Assembly (NCBI GenBank): GCA_022496785.1
Contig: SNAP01000002.1
Location: 372,001-436,000, forward strand
Source: Marinilabiliaceae bacterium JC040
Lineage (GTDB): Bacteria; Bacteroidota; Bacteroidia; Bacteroidales; Marinifilaceae
Direction: 5' to 3'
DNA: 64,000 bases
A program made the translations under genes and the position numbers. Position 1 is the first letter of the stretch; the number at the start of each line of letters is the position of its first letter. Below, in pieces: positions 8,689 to 16,725 of this stretch. The notes below the pieces were generated by a model, which was not told the origin of the DNA, made no database searches, and saw only the letters and a program-made list of their open reading frames with translations.

Positions 8689-11001
8689 TTAATTGTATTT
8701 GATTAGTAATTTTCTTTCACGTTCTTTCAATCTTGCTATTTCTGCTTGAACCTCTGATAACTTATCTGAATCTTTAAAAACTTGATTATACATATCAAAT
8801 AATTTCGCCCTTAAAATTGATTCTCCTATTATCTCTATTCTATTTTTATGATCTTGATTCTTAAAATTACGTATTGATTTCATTTTAATTTTTATTTGCT
8901 TGTATTTGTCAATATTATTAAGATAATCTCTGTTTGATATAAGATATTTTTTTAGCTTAGAATATTCAATAAAATCTATCGTCTCCTTTATCTTCTCTTT
9001 TGCAAATTCCCCCATAGCACCATTATGAAGAAAAAAACTATTTTTTAATAAATCATGTATATTTGCTCCAAATGTATTAACTACTTTCTCATTAATCGAT
9101 ATTCCTTCACTATCTAATATAAGAATATTTGAAAGTGGAATATCCGATAATATAAAAGGAGAATGTGTAATAAAGATACAATTAATACCACGTATATGTT
9201 TAAATTCAACAAGTGAAATTCTATCTAATAAATCTTTAATAAATGTCCTTTGTAATTCTGGATGATAGTATAATTCAATCTCATCAAAAATAAAGTTAAT
9301 ATATCTATATTTTATTAATTTTTCAGAAAGTTCATCTCCATAATTAATTTCTTCTGTAACAGAATCCAAATTAACCAGATGATATATTAAGGATGATATT
9401 GCATATATTTTTTGTTTTTCACCAGAACTTAATCTTTCGAACGTATTTTCACCTTCATCAAATAATATTTCGATATCTATAAATGAAGGAGGGATTATCT
9501 CTATCAATTCTAATCCATTAGCTTTGATCTTATAAATTTTATTTGATAAAGATTCTATATCCTCTACTGTATTGAAGGTGTCTTTTCTTAGTGAAACAAT
9601 GGCTTTCTCTATATCCTGTAAATTTGAACTTGAATCTTTCTTTAATTTCTTAGCAAACCTATCAAGGTGAGATTTCTTATAATTTTTTCCAAAATATTTC
9701 TTAAAAGCTATGTACTCTTGATTCTCATGACATACTTCATATATTCTTTCAATAATATATTGCTTTATACTTGTATTTAATTTAGTTTTTTGGGGTTTAA
9801 AATTTTCATCTTTTAGAAAATATTTAAATAAGCTAGGTAGTATTTTTTCATAATTAGTTTTAAAATTTTTAAGTCCATCTCCAAGAGAATCTATAAATAT
9901 TACATCCAAATCATCTTTATTTACGCAACTTCCATATTTCAGAAAATATATAGCTTGTCTTAATTTGAAAGTTATATGACTCCTATCATTATAAAGACAA
10001 TCAGAAAATCGCTCTATTCCTTTAGAATCTTTACTCTTTGCTCCAAAATAAACTATAAAACGAGAATATTGCTTATACTTGTGACATATATCATATACTT
10101 TTCCTACTATATATTGAACAGTGTAATCATTTAGCCCAGACTTTTCTGGCTCAAATTCTTCATTTTTTAAGAAATATTTATATAACTTTGGAAGAATAAT
10201 TTCATATCTTGAATAGGATAATCTTGATTTTTTTTGTAATTTCTCATTAATAAGAGAAAATCTAAGAGACTTGACAGTTTTACCTTCTGCAAGCACTCTC
10301 AAATTTTTATCTTTTGATAATATATTAGCCAACAACCTTGATCTAACAAGATAATTCTCTCTATTAATATCAATATTCCCATCTATACGCATAGGATTAA
10401 TAACTAACGGAGTCTGATAAGCATCATTTTTATGACATACATTATTTATCCAATTTCCTATATCCCTAGAATTTAATGCATAATGAGAATAATTAATTGC
10501 AATAGAATAGAAAAAGTTCTTCATATCAAATTTTCTTTGATTTATTTTGCAAAAACAACCATCTAAATATTCATATACTACAATATTATCATCTATTAAT
10601 TGTAGCATTAATAAATCATTATCTGTTTCATAAAATAACTCAACCTTGATACCCTTTTCAATATCTTTTAAATTAAGAGATTTTTTTAAGTAATCTTGCT
10701 GTAAAATCTTAGTTATTATAGATATATTGTACAAAGAAATATACAATAACTCAACAATACTACTTTTGCCTGAACCATTCTTTCCTACAATAGCAGAAAT
10801 ATTAATATCTAGATTGGAATATGGATATGAATATAGATTTATATTCTTACTATGATCTATAGCAACAATTCTATTGTCATCAGAATAATTTGTAAAATCA
10901 TACTCATTATAAAAAACATACGGTTTGTTTTCTTCTAATATTTTTAAATACTTTCTTCTACACCCCAGTAAAGGTCTTATAGCTATTAATTTAAAATTCA
11001 T
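8689..11001 (-). CDS. AAA/ABC-type ATPase, Septu PtuA-like, with internal duplication
   Basis: 770-residue SMC/Rad50-type ATPase predicted to sense infection and control the HNH nuclease encoded after it. Walker A GKNGSGKSS is at 73-81, signature LSSGEKQ at 524-530, Walker B FIFDEIELYYHP at 570-581 and the H-loop THSPF at 612-616. The C terminus is a charged helix. Between Walker A and the signature, residues 266-355 and 384-473 are two copies of one roughly 90-residue unit (LP.L.KYFLK.E.F.P.K..LN, then QYI....Y..CH, then YFG). Both are Lys- and Tyr-rich. This duplication is unusual. Family membership is clear; the defence role is inferred from the partner gene. Confidence 0.78.
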   Translation of the reverse strand: MNFKLIAIRPLLGCRRKYLKILEENKPYVFYNEYDFTNYSDDNRIVAIDHSKNINLYSYPYSNLDINISAIVGKNGSGKSSIVELLYISLYNISIITKILQQDYLKKSLNLKDIEKGIKVELFYETDNDLLMLQLIDDNIVVYEYLDGCFCKINQRKFDMKNFFYSIAINYSHYALNSRDIGNWINNVCHKNDAYQTPLVINPMRIDGNIDINRENYLVRSRLLANILSKDKNLRVLAEGKTVKSLRFSLINEKLQKKSRLSYSRYEIILPKLYKYFLKNEEFEPEKSGLNDYTVQYIVGKVYDICHKYKQYSRFIVYFGAKSKDSKGIERFSDCLYNDRSHITFKLRQAIYFLKYGSCVNKDDLDVIFIDSLGDGLKNFKTNYEKILPSLFKYFLKDENFKPQKTKLNTSIKQYIIERIYEVCHENQEYIAFKKYFGKNYKKSHLDRFAKKLKKDSSSNLQDIEKAIVSLRKDTFNTVEDIESLSNKIYKIKANGLELIEIIPPSFIDIEILFDEGENTFERLSSGEKQKIYAISSLIYHLVNLDSVTEEINYGDELSEKLIKYRYINFIFDEIELYYHPELQRTFIKDLLDRISLVEFKHIRGINCIFITHSPFILSDIPLSNILILDSEGISINEKVVNTFGANIHDLLKNSFFLHNGAMGEFAKEKIKETIDFIEYSKLKKYLISNRDYLNNIDKYKQIKIKMKSIRNFKNQDHKNRIEIIGESILRAKLFDMYNQVFKDSDKLSEVQAEIARLKERERKLLIKYN

Positions 11002-11134
11002 TATCCCTTATTTTGCATTATTTATTTTTATGTTCATATAAATTATAAAGTAACAACTAATTCTTTATAAAATTTTTATCTTTTCGCCCTTATAAATTCA
11101 AAGGTAATTATATAATTCATATAGAATCTAGTCG

Positions 11135-11142
11135 CAAATATA
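11135..11142 (-). promoter_or_regulatory. -7 box of the Septu-like operon
   Basis: On the minus strand TATATTTG matches TAnnTTTG exactly. It gives a transcript start near 11128 and a leader of about 125 bases before the ATPase gene. The surrounding 30 bases are nearly identical to the promoter at 15217, including ATTATATTTGCGA. The -33 element is not obvious. Confidence 0.6.
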
Positions 11143-11199
11143 ATAAATTAATATGTTTACAATGAAGAGTTAATTAGTTTATATGTTGTAATTGAAAAT

Positions 11200-11226
11200 A
11201 GTTCTCCGTCAATATTGGTGGAAAAT
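11200..11226 (+). repeat. Left terminal inverted repeat of the ISL3 element
   Basis: It reads AGTTCTCCGTCAATATTGG onward. It matches the reverse complement of 12507-12533 except for three substitutions and one inserted base. It lies about 60 bases upstream of the Septu-like operon's promoter. Confidence 0.75.
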
Positions 11227-11248
11227 TATAGATATAATGTAATATACT

Positions 11249-12381
11249 TTATCCTGTTTTTGATAGAACTACCTTTATTCTTAACAAAGTAAAACTAGCT
11301 CTTCCTTGCATTTTTATGTTTTTAAGTTTCTTTACATTTTGTTCAGCTAATCCATTATTAGCATCTAATTCTATGGCAATTTTTACTGCTTCAATATAAT
11401 TATTAAATCCTTTAACGAAAGTTTATAATTTTTGAGACTCTATTTTCATTACTTTATCAATCCATCCATTAAGCTATATATATGATTTTGTTAAGAATAT
11501 ATATTTAAAGATATATTTGATAATTATAAAAGTTTAGAATTATCTATTTTTAGATTCTCATAATAAAAGAGGCTTAAAGAGGATAATGTATTTTGTTAGT
11601 CAAAATATATAGACATTTTTTTAGTTGATATTTAGGTAGTAATGCTACTATAAATAAATTCTGAGAAATTTACTATTAAGTGGAAGAGATCTGCTATTTG
11701 TATGGTAGTTAGTAGAGCAAATTTTATTGATTCTGAATAGCATTTAGCTCTATCTATAGTTACTGATTATATTTTGATTTTTATAACTATTTTATAGTAT
11801 ATTCTTTCTTCCGACTACTTCTAATATCAATAGTTTTTCCTGTTTTTCTATCGACTACAATTGTTCCATACGTTGCACTTTTTCTAAATATCCAATCATC
11901 TATAGCAATATCTTCAATATTAAAATTTTATCAAATCTCCCAGGATTTTATTAATCTTAAACAAGTATAAGGACTAACTTAGTTTTTTGTGAGTTTTGAT
12001 AAATATAAACTCTTTCTTGTGGAAGTTTATAGATTCATTGTTTTTAAATAATCATTAGCACGATTTATTCTACGGGCATAAGCTTGTGTATAAGCCATTT
12101 TTCCTGAAACAATTTTTCGAGAGCATTGAGGATTATTACAATAAAATCGTCTTTTATATATAAATATTTTTGTAGCTCCCAATGAAATAGGTATATCTTG
12201 TAATTTCCTACAATAATAAGCATGGACAAAATGACTTTTCAAACCACATATGAGACATCTGGATATGAATCTATAAGTTTAGTATTTTATCTTGAGTATG
12301 AATTTTAGTAATCTTAATTTTAGAAAGTTCTAATAATGTATAAAAACTACTAATTAATTTTTTCTTGGAAATTATTTTCAT
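11249..12381 (-). pseudogene. ISL3-family transposase, multiply interrupted
   Basis: Read on the minus strand. A possible start is at 12381. The zinc-finger part (CLICGLKSHFVHAYYC, then RRFYCNNPQCSRKI) is intact as a 71-codon piece at 12027-12242. The catalytic part survives as DDWIFRKSATYGTIVVD and IDIRSSR near 11800-11910. The C terminus reads GLAEQNVKKLKNIK then GRASFTLLRIKVV near 11250-11400. These are the diagnostic blocks of ISL3 transposases. Several stops and frameshifts separate them, so no active enzyme can be made. Confidence 0.82.
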
Positions 12382-12506
12382 GTAAACATTTAAATATCAA
12401 CTATTTAAAGATAATAAAAATCAATTATATTTACTAGTTTTTATTGTTGTATTTACCTGAATATAAATAGTTTACATTTGTTGTTGGCAGGAAATCAAAT
12501 GTCAGA

Positions 12507-12533
12507 TTTTACCACGAATATTGACGAAGAACC
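12507..12533 (-). repeat. Right terminal inverted repeat of the ISL3 element
   Basis: On the minus strand it begins GGTTCTTCGTCAATATTCG, the partner of the left repeat. It fixes the outer boundary of the element at 12533. Confidence 0.75.
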
Positions 12534-12592
12534 GTTTTCTATTGCTACATACAATATATGATACAGATATTTTATAGATAAATAAAACGAAA

Positions 12593-12624
12593 TTGTCCAG
12601 TTTTTTACGAAAAGAACTGGACAA
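12593..12624 (-). terminator. Probable terminator of the RiPP operon
   Basis: 10-bp perfect arms TTGTCCAGTT (12593-12602) and AACTGGACAA (12615-12624) enclose a 12-base loop. In the minus direction the stem is followed by a T-rich tail (TTTCGTTTTAT). It lies about 180 bases after the end of the radical SAM gene. Confidence 0.55.
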
Positions 12625-12803
12625 ATAGTAATATCGTCTTAAAAGAAAAAACTGAACATTATTTTACAGCTATTTACAATTATATTATACTGTAAGGCAG
12701 ACTACTTTACAGTAATTGTTTAATTATCTATATTTCTTTAATAGAGCTCTAAATTTTCCATAATTTAAAATGGAAGTTAAGCCTTGAAGTATTCTATACA
12801 AAA

Positions 12804-14255
12804 TTACTTTAAAGCCATTTTCTTATTTAATTTTGCTATATCACAAAAATATTCATTTACTACTAGAGGATCGCCAGCAGGGTGTTCATTTGCATTTCTA
12901 ACCATACACATAGTACAATATTCCTTATCTGGACATTTCAAACATTTAGGGAAATCTTTCTTTCTTAAATTTCTTAAATATTTAACTTTCTCTGATTTTT
13001 CCCAAATTTCATTAAGTGTATTTTGTCTCATATTTCCTACTACATAATCTTGCCAACCTGCACAAGGATATACATTACCATTATCTGCTATACATAACGT
13101 AGATTCACATACACTACAAACATAATCATCTGGATTATAGTTTGTATTTTGTTCTGCTTCTGCTTTTATATTACTAATATAATTTGTATCCTTTATAGAT
13201 TTCTCAATTATAATATCCTCAATCTCTTTAATAGATAAACGACAATTTAAATTCTGAGTTGTATGATTATATCTAGCTATAATAATATAATCATCTCCCG
13301 CATATACACCCTGATTATTTGCCCAATTTACCACATCGTTATAACAATCTTTATTTTGTTTTATTATTGGACAACTTATTTGTAAAGGTATATCGTTTTT
13401 GATAAGTTTTAAGATGGAATTCTTTGTTTTTTCGAAACTACCTTCTGTTTGTGTGATATAGTCATGTATCTCTGAGTTCATTGAGTATAATGAAGTTTGT
13501 ACTCCTAAAAGAGGATTTAATTTCATTTCTTCAATTATTTCATCAGTAAGTAGAGTTAAATTACTAAGTATATTAACAGAAAAATCTGATTCCCTACATT
13601 TCTTTAAGAAATTATAAAATTCTTTATGCAACATAGGCTCTCCACCACTTATTGTAATATGTAAAAGATTAAGATTTTTACATTGTTCTATAATATTATT
13701 AAATAAGTCTGGATCTATATGATTTATTTTTTGTTCATGCGGTATATAACAATGGATACATCTTTCATTACATCTACTACTAATCTCAATATGTACATTC
13801 GTTAATTTAGGTTTACCTTTAAGGTTTTCTTCGAAAAATTCTTGAGTAGATTTATTAGTCGAAACACTAGTTATGTTTGGACTTCCTATATGTTCTATTT
13901 TATTGTTTTTATAGGAAAAATTAGTATCTCTAGAATTACATTCTTCTTTCGAATTACCTGATACTAGAAATCCTTCTTCGACCAATTTATTATAAAATTC
14001 TTCAGCATCTTGCTTTAATATTTTAGAATCAATATCTGGAAATTTATTGCGGATTTTTTCTGTCAATTCATTTAATGATAATATTTTTTTATCTAATATG
14101 GATATAAAATATGAACCTACTTTTGATAAAATTTTATCACCAATATAATTTTCTGAATTATTCAATAGTTTATATCCAAAGTTTCTATTATCAGTAATAT
14201 AACCGAATGTGTCATATTCTCTAAATAATATTTTTGATTTTTTTTTGTAATACAT
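12804..14255 (-). CDS. Radical SAM/SPASM peptide maturase with PqqD-like RRE
   Basis: Predicted RiPP-modifying enzyme that would act on the 39-residue peptide encoded upstream. Residues about 40-98 look like a PqqD-type precursor-recognition element (LNELTEKIRNKFPDID, then LVEEGFLV). The radical SAM core has CNERCIHC (Cys162, 166, 169) and SGGEP at 203-207. The C-terminal SPASM region has Cys380, 383, 388, 398, 438, 441, 447, 450 and 471, enough for two auxiliary Fe-S clusters. The length of 483 residues fits such maturases. Precursor and maturase are separated by 64 bases holding a strong hairpin. No transporter or protease gene is adjacent. The enzyme class is clear; the chemistry (thioether, C-C or other crosslink) is unknown. 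Confidence 0.88.
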   Translation of the reverse strand: MYYKKKSKILFREYDTFGYITDNRNFGYKLLNNSENYIGDKILSKVGSYFISILDKKILSLNELTEKIRNKFPDIDSKILKQDAEEFYNKLVEEGFLVSGNSKEECNSRDTNFSYKNNKIEHIGSPNITSVSTNKSTQEFFEENLKGKPKLTNVHIEISSRCNERCIHCYIPHEQKINHIDPDLFNNIIEQCKNLNLLHITISGGEPMLHKEFYNFLKKCRESDFSVNILSNLTLLTDEIIEEMKLNPLLGVQTSLYSMNSEIHDYITQTEGSFEKTKNSILKLIKNDIPLQISCPIIKQNKDCYNDVVNWANNQGVYAGDDYIIIARYNHTTQNLNCRLSIKEIEDIIIEKSIKDTNYISNIKAEAEQNTNYNPDDYVCSVCESTLCIADNGNVYPCAGWQDYVVGNMRQNTLNEIWEKSEKVKYLRNLRKKDFPKCLKCPDKEYCTMCMVRNANEHPAGDPLVVNEYFCDIAKLNKKMALK

Positions 14256-14274
14256 AGATTTATTTTTTTAAGTA

Positions 14275-14305
14275 GGCAACAAACCTATTATTAAGGTTTG
14301 TTGCC
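14275..14305 (-). promoter_or_regulatory. Hairpin between RiPP precursor and maturase
   Basis: Perfect 12-bp arms GGCAACAAACCT and AGGTTTGTTGCC enclose a 7-base loop. In the direction of transcription it is followed by A-rich, not T-rich, sequence. It is therefore more likely an mRNA-stabilising or processing element, or a weak attenuator that keeps maturase below precursor, than a full terminator. Confidence 0.6.
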
Positions 14306-14319
14306 AAATTAAATTTCCA

Positions 14320-14439
14320 TTATTTTCCACCACGTGGTCCTGGTGGGTTACATGGTCTGCCGCTTGGTCTACTATTGGGACGACAATCTGCCATCAGAAC
14401 AGTACTTTCTGCCAAGACTTTTGGTTTTGAGTAACTCAT
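14320..14439 (-). CDS. Putative RiPP precursor peptide, 39 aa
   Basis: A small ORF with the strongest ribosome-binding site noticed in the window: GGAGG (14447-14451), 7 bases before ATG. The product starts MSYSKPKVLAES, a leader style seen in Bacteroidota radical-SAM substrates, then TVLMAD. A putative core follows from Cys19 to Lys39: CRPNSRPSGRPCNPPGPRGG plus a final Lys. The core has Cys19 and Cys30, three Arg-Pro pairs spaced exactly four residues apart (20, 24, 28) and a Pro/Gly-rich tail. The radical SAM/SPASM gene lies 64 bases downstream on the same strand. The ORF is supported by its RBS, its composition and the adjacent maturase; modification is inferred. I do not recognise the core family. 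Confidence 0.8.
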   Translation of the reverse strand: MSYSKPKVLAESTVLMADCRPNSRPSGRPCNPPGPRGGK

Positions 14440-14497
14440 AAGTTATCCTCCATCTTTTAATTAATATTAATTTATATATAATGTTTAAATAGAAAAC

Positions 14498-14522
14498 TAT
14501 CTATTTTGTACATTATCTATTT
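14498..14522. promoter_or_regulatory. Direct repeat upstream of the RiPP precursor
   Basis: TATCTATTT occurs at 14498-14506 and 14514-14522, 16 bases apart start to start. It lies 60-85 bases upstream of the precursor start. It may be a regulator site, but AT-rich DNA makes chance repeats common. No clean TAnnTTTG promoter was found in this 250-base gap. Confidence 0.3.
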
Positions 14523-14692
14523 AGAAAATTCACCATTCAATATGCTGTTGTATCTAGCAATTGAAAAATGAACATTTTTAACACAAAAATGCTACATTAT
14601 TATTTTCGATACTTTAAAATTATCATGAAGTTTTGTCAATCTCGTATAAAATATTTCTTAGATATATTTTGATTTAAACAATTCAAAAATTA

Positions 14693-15196
14693 CTAACCGT
14701 CTGAGAAAGATAATAACAAATGTAATTTTGTTGGCTTACTAGGACTTCCTCCCTTTCTATAGTATCCTTTCTGATTCTGATCATCACCTATATATAATCC
14801 ATTAGCTCTCTGTTTTGGTTTTGATCTAGAAAAACTATTATTTTTTATATTATACCAATATCCGTACCACCAAGTTGTTCTTCCATCACAATTTCCCCAA
14901 CACGCTTGTCTACTTTTTGGTATTGGCATCTGATATCTCCATCCTTGATAATAAAGAAGTATAGCTTCCTTTATTATTGAAGCTTTTACTATTATCCCTT
15001 GATTTAAAAAAGAAGGAATTTCATTGTCCTTTATTTTTGAAATATCATATGAGACTCTACTTGTTTTAAAGTAATCCCAAGTTTTATCTGAATATAATAC
15101 AACTTTTTTACCTGATGGTAATTTAATAATTTGATCTTGTGCAGAAATATTATAATATAACATACAACACAATAAACCTAATAATATTTTTCTCAT
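14693..15196 (-). CDS. Exported hypothetical protein
   Basis: 167 residues with a clear signal peptide (MRKILLGLLCCMLYYNISAQ), so it is periplasmic or outer-membrane associated. The mature start LPSGKKVVLYSDKTWDYF resembles the short (D/S)GKKVxLxxDxTW motif found in many exported Bacteroidota proteins. The middle is Trp/Tyr-rich (CWGNCDGRTTWWYGYWYN) and may form a small beta domain with a CxxxC pair. It has its own promoter and lies 254 bases upstream of the RiPP precursor on the same strand. Function is unknown, and a link to the peptide system is only positional. Confidence 0.6.
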   Translation of the reverse strand: MRKILLGLLCCMLYYNISAQDQIIKLPSGKKVVLYSDKTWDYFKTSRVSYDISKIKDNEIPSFLNQGIIVKASIIKEAILLYYQGWRYQMPIPKSRQACWGNCDGRTTWWYGYWYNIKNNSFSRSKPKQRANGLYIGDDQNQKGYYRKGGSPSKPTKLHLLLSFSDG

Positions 15197-15216
15197 ATAT
15201 TTATAATCTTTAATCG

Positions 15217-15224
15217 CAAATATA
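15217..15224 (-). promoter_or_regulatory. -7 box for the exported hypothetical gene
   Basis: Minus-strand TATATTTG fits TAnnTTTG and lies about 20 bases upstream of the start codon at 15196, giving a very short leader. The local sequence is almost identical to the promoter at 11135. Confidence 0.6.
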
Positions 15225-15841
15225 ATAAAATAATATGTTTACGATGTATGATTGATAAGTTTTTTAATTATATTAATACGCAATGACTTTTATTTTGCTT
15301 AATATTAAAAATCATTATCAGCTTATATATTAATGCAATAAAGAGTTTAAATATGTCTTTATATTACATATAATTATTTTACCATTGGTATTATCTATTA
15401 TGCTTGATAATAAGATAAACATTATCTATTTCTACAGTTTATCTTCATAAGTATTCATGAACTAGCTTAGATTGTATTATTATAGAATTTCTATAACTCT
15501 ATGTTTAACTATTAGATTAAGTCTATTTAATATATTTGGAAAAATTTTAAAATACATTTTTTATTGAAGATTTTTTGTATTCAAAATAGAGAAATAAGAA
15601 TAAATATAATTATCTAAGTTTTATTAAATTTTTTATAGATAAATTTGAAGATAAGATTATATCTCCTATTTTTGTGCTTAATGAGGTACTCCTTCAATTG
15701 CTACATGTTGGAGTTTTTTGGTACATACAAATACTAAAAATAGAATATGATTTAGTAATTGAAGCCTATGTGATTGCATATAATCATTAAAGTGTATCTA
15801 AAAATCAGATATAATATTAATAACATCATTAAAAGAATATA
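15225..15841. other. Gene-free AT-rich stretch
   Basis: About 600 bases with no open frame, no strong hairpin and no recognisable relic. Short frames such as LNEVLLQL near 15680-15720 may be traces of a lost gene, but nothing can be assigned. Confidence 0.5.
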
Positions 15842-16528
15842 ATGCAAATTGAAACTCTAACGAAAATGATTGAAGTAATAAATGAAATTCTAAAGACTAC
15901 TGCTTGGCCAATTGTAAGCCTTATTACATTATTTGCACTAAAAGCACCTATTAGTGACTTAATTCGTCGATTTAAGAAAATAGGATACGATAAAGCTGGT
16001 ATTGAAATAGAAAGCCAAAATTTACAAAAAGAAGACAAGGAAAAAACACGGGGTGAAATTCTAGGAAAAGACAGTAATAATGAAAATATTGAAAAAGCTT
16101 TAGCTCAATTTAGACCAGAAACAATAAAGTTCTTTGAGAAAGCTGTAAAACTTGAAACATCTCTTGACTCCATTAATACACCTAATGAAAGGGTAAATGT
16201 CTTATATAGATATTCACAAGTTCTTTATTTGATAATGCATTTTAATAAAATTTACGATAGTATTTTTGGCAGTCAATTAAGACTTTTACAAAGTCTTAAT
16301 GGAGGTCTTAGTGAGAATAAAACTTCTATTAGATTTTTTTATGAAAATGCTAAGGAAAGAAATCCGAAGTTTTATGAGAACTATTCTTATGACCAATATC
16401 TTGAATATTTAAAATCTTTTGATTTGATTATATTTAAATCCGATGTGAAAATTGAAATAACAACATTAGGAATAGATTTTTTGAAATACATCATTGAAAC
16501 AGGTTTATCAATAGAAAAACTGTATTAA
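15842..16528 (+). CDS. Membrane-anchored hypothetical protein
   Basis: 228 residues, not assigned to a family. One hydrophobic helix (about 20-38, TTAWPIVSLITLFALKAPI) is followed by a basic segment and a Lys/Glu-rich linker, so the bulk is cytoplasmic. The C-terminal third (YDQYLEYLKSFDLIIFKSD then IEITTLGIDFLKYI) looks like a winged-helix-type fold, similar to small proteins found in defence islands. It stands alone between gene-poor stretches and is followed by a strong hairpin. Function is unknown. Confidence 0.6.
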   Translation: MQIETLTKMIEVINEILKTTAWPIVSLITLFALKAPISDLIRRFKKIGYDKAGIEIESQNLQKEDKEKTRGEILGKDSNNENIEKALAQFRPETIKFFEKAVKLETSLDSINTPNERVNVLYRYSQVLYLIMHFNKIYDSIFGSQLRLLQSLNGGLSENKTSIRFFYENAKERNPKFYENYSYDQYLEYLKSFDLIIFKSDVKIEITTLGIDFLKYIIETGLSIEKLY

Positions 16529-16566
16529 TTGATGGTAACAATAAATATACGTAATGAAGACTGAAA

Positions 16567-16622
16567 TACATCTCTATCATATTAAAATATTTAATAAATA
16601 ATATTAATATGATAGAGATGTA
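16567..16622 (+). terminator. 18-bp hairpin after the hypothetical gene
   Basis: Exact arms 16567-16584 and 16605-16622 (TACATCTCTATCATATTA and its complement) enclose a 20-base loop about 40 bases after the stop codon. The right arm lacks a strong T-tract, so termination is likely but not certain. Confidence 0.55.
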
Positions 16623-16725
16623 CTTTGAAATCAAAAAAACATATATTCTAACTGATGTAGAGCATTACTAATTGTAGTTTAAAGATTTATTTATAAATAA
16701 TTATTTAGGTAGTATAAAACCATTA

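Larger units (their letters stand above)
11200..12533 (-). mobile_element. Decayed ISL3-family insertion sequence
   Basis: A 1334-bp element is bounded by imperfect inverted repeats at 11200-11226 and 12507-12533. Between them lies the wreck of a minus-strand transposase with clear ISL3 hallmarks. The length fits the family. The 8 bases flanking each end (TTGAAAAT and GTTTTCTA) do not match, so the target duplication has decayed or was lost. The element is surely immobile now. Confidence 0.8.

Noticed and set aside
7683-11001. Retron with an ATPase/HNH effector
   Set aside because: No reverse transcriptase gene or msr/msd-like RNA was seen on either side, so the pair is treated as Septu-like.
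11200-12533. Active transposon
   Set aside because: Several stops and frameshifts break the transposase, and no target duplication remains.
12784-13047. Plus-strand frame of 87 codons opposite the radical SAM gene
   Set aside because: It mirrors the 3' end of the maturase gene and has no RBS or family match.
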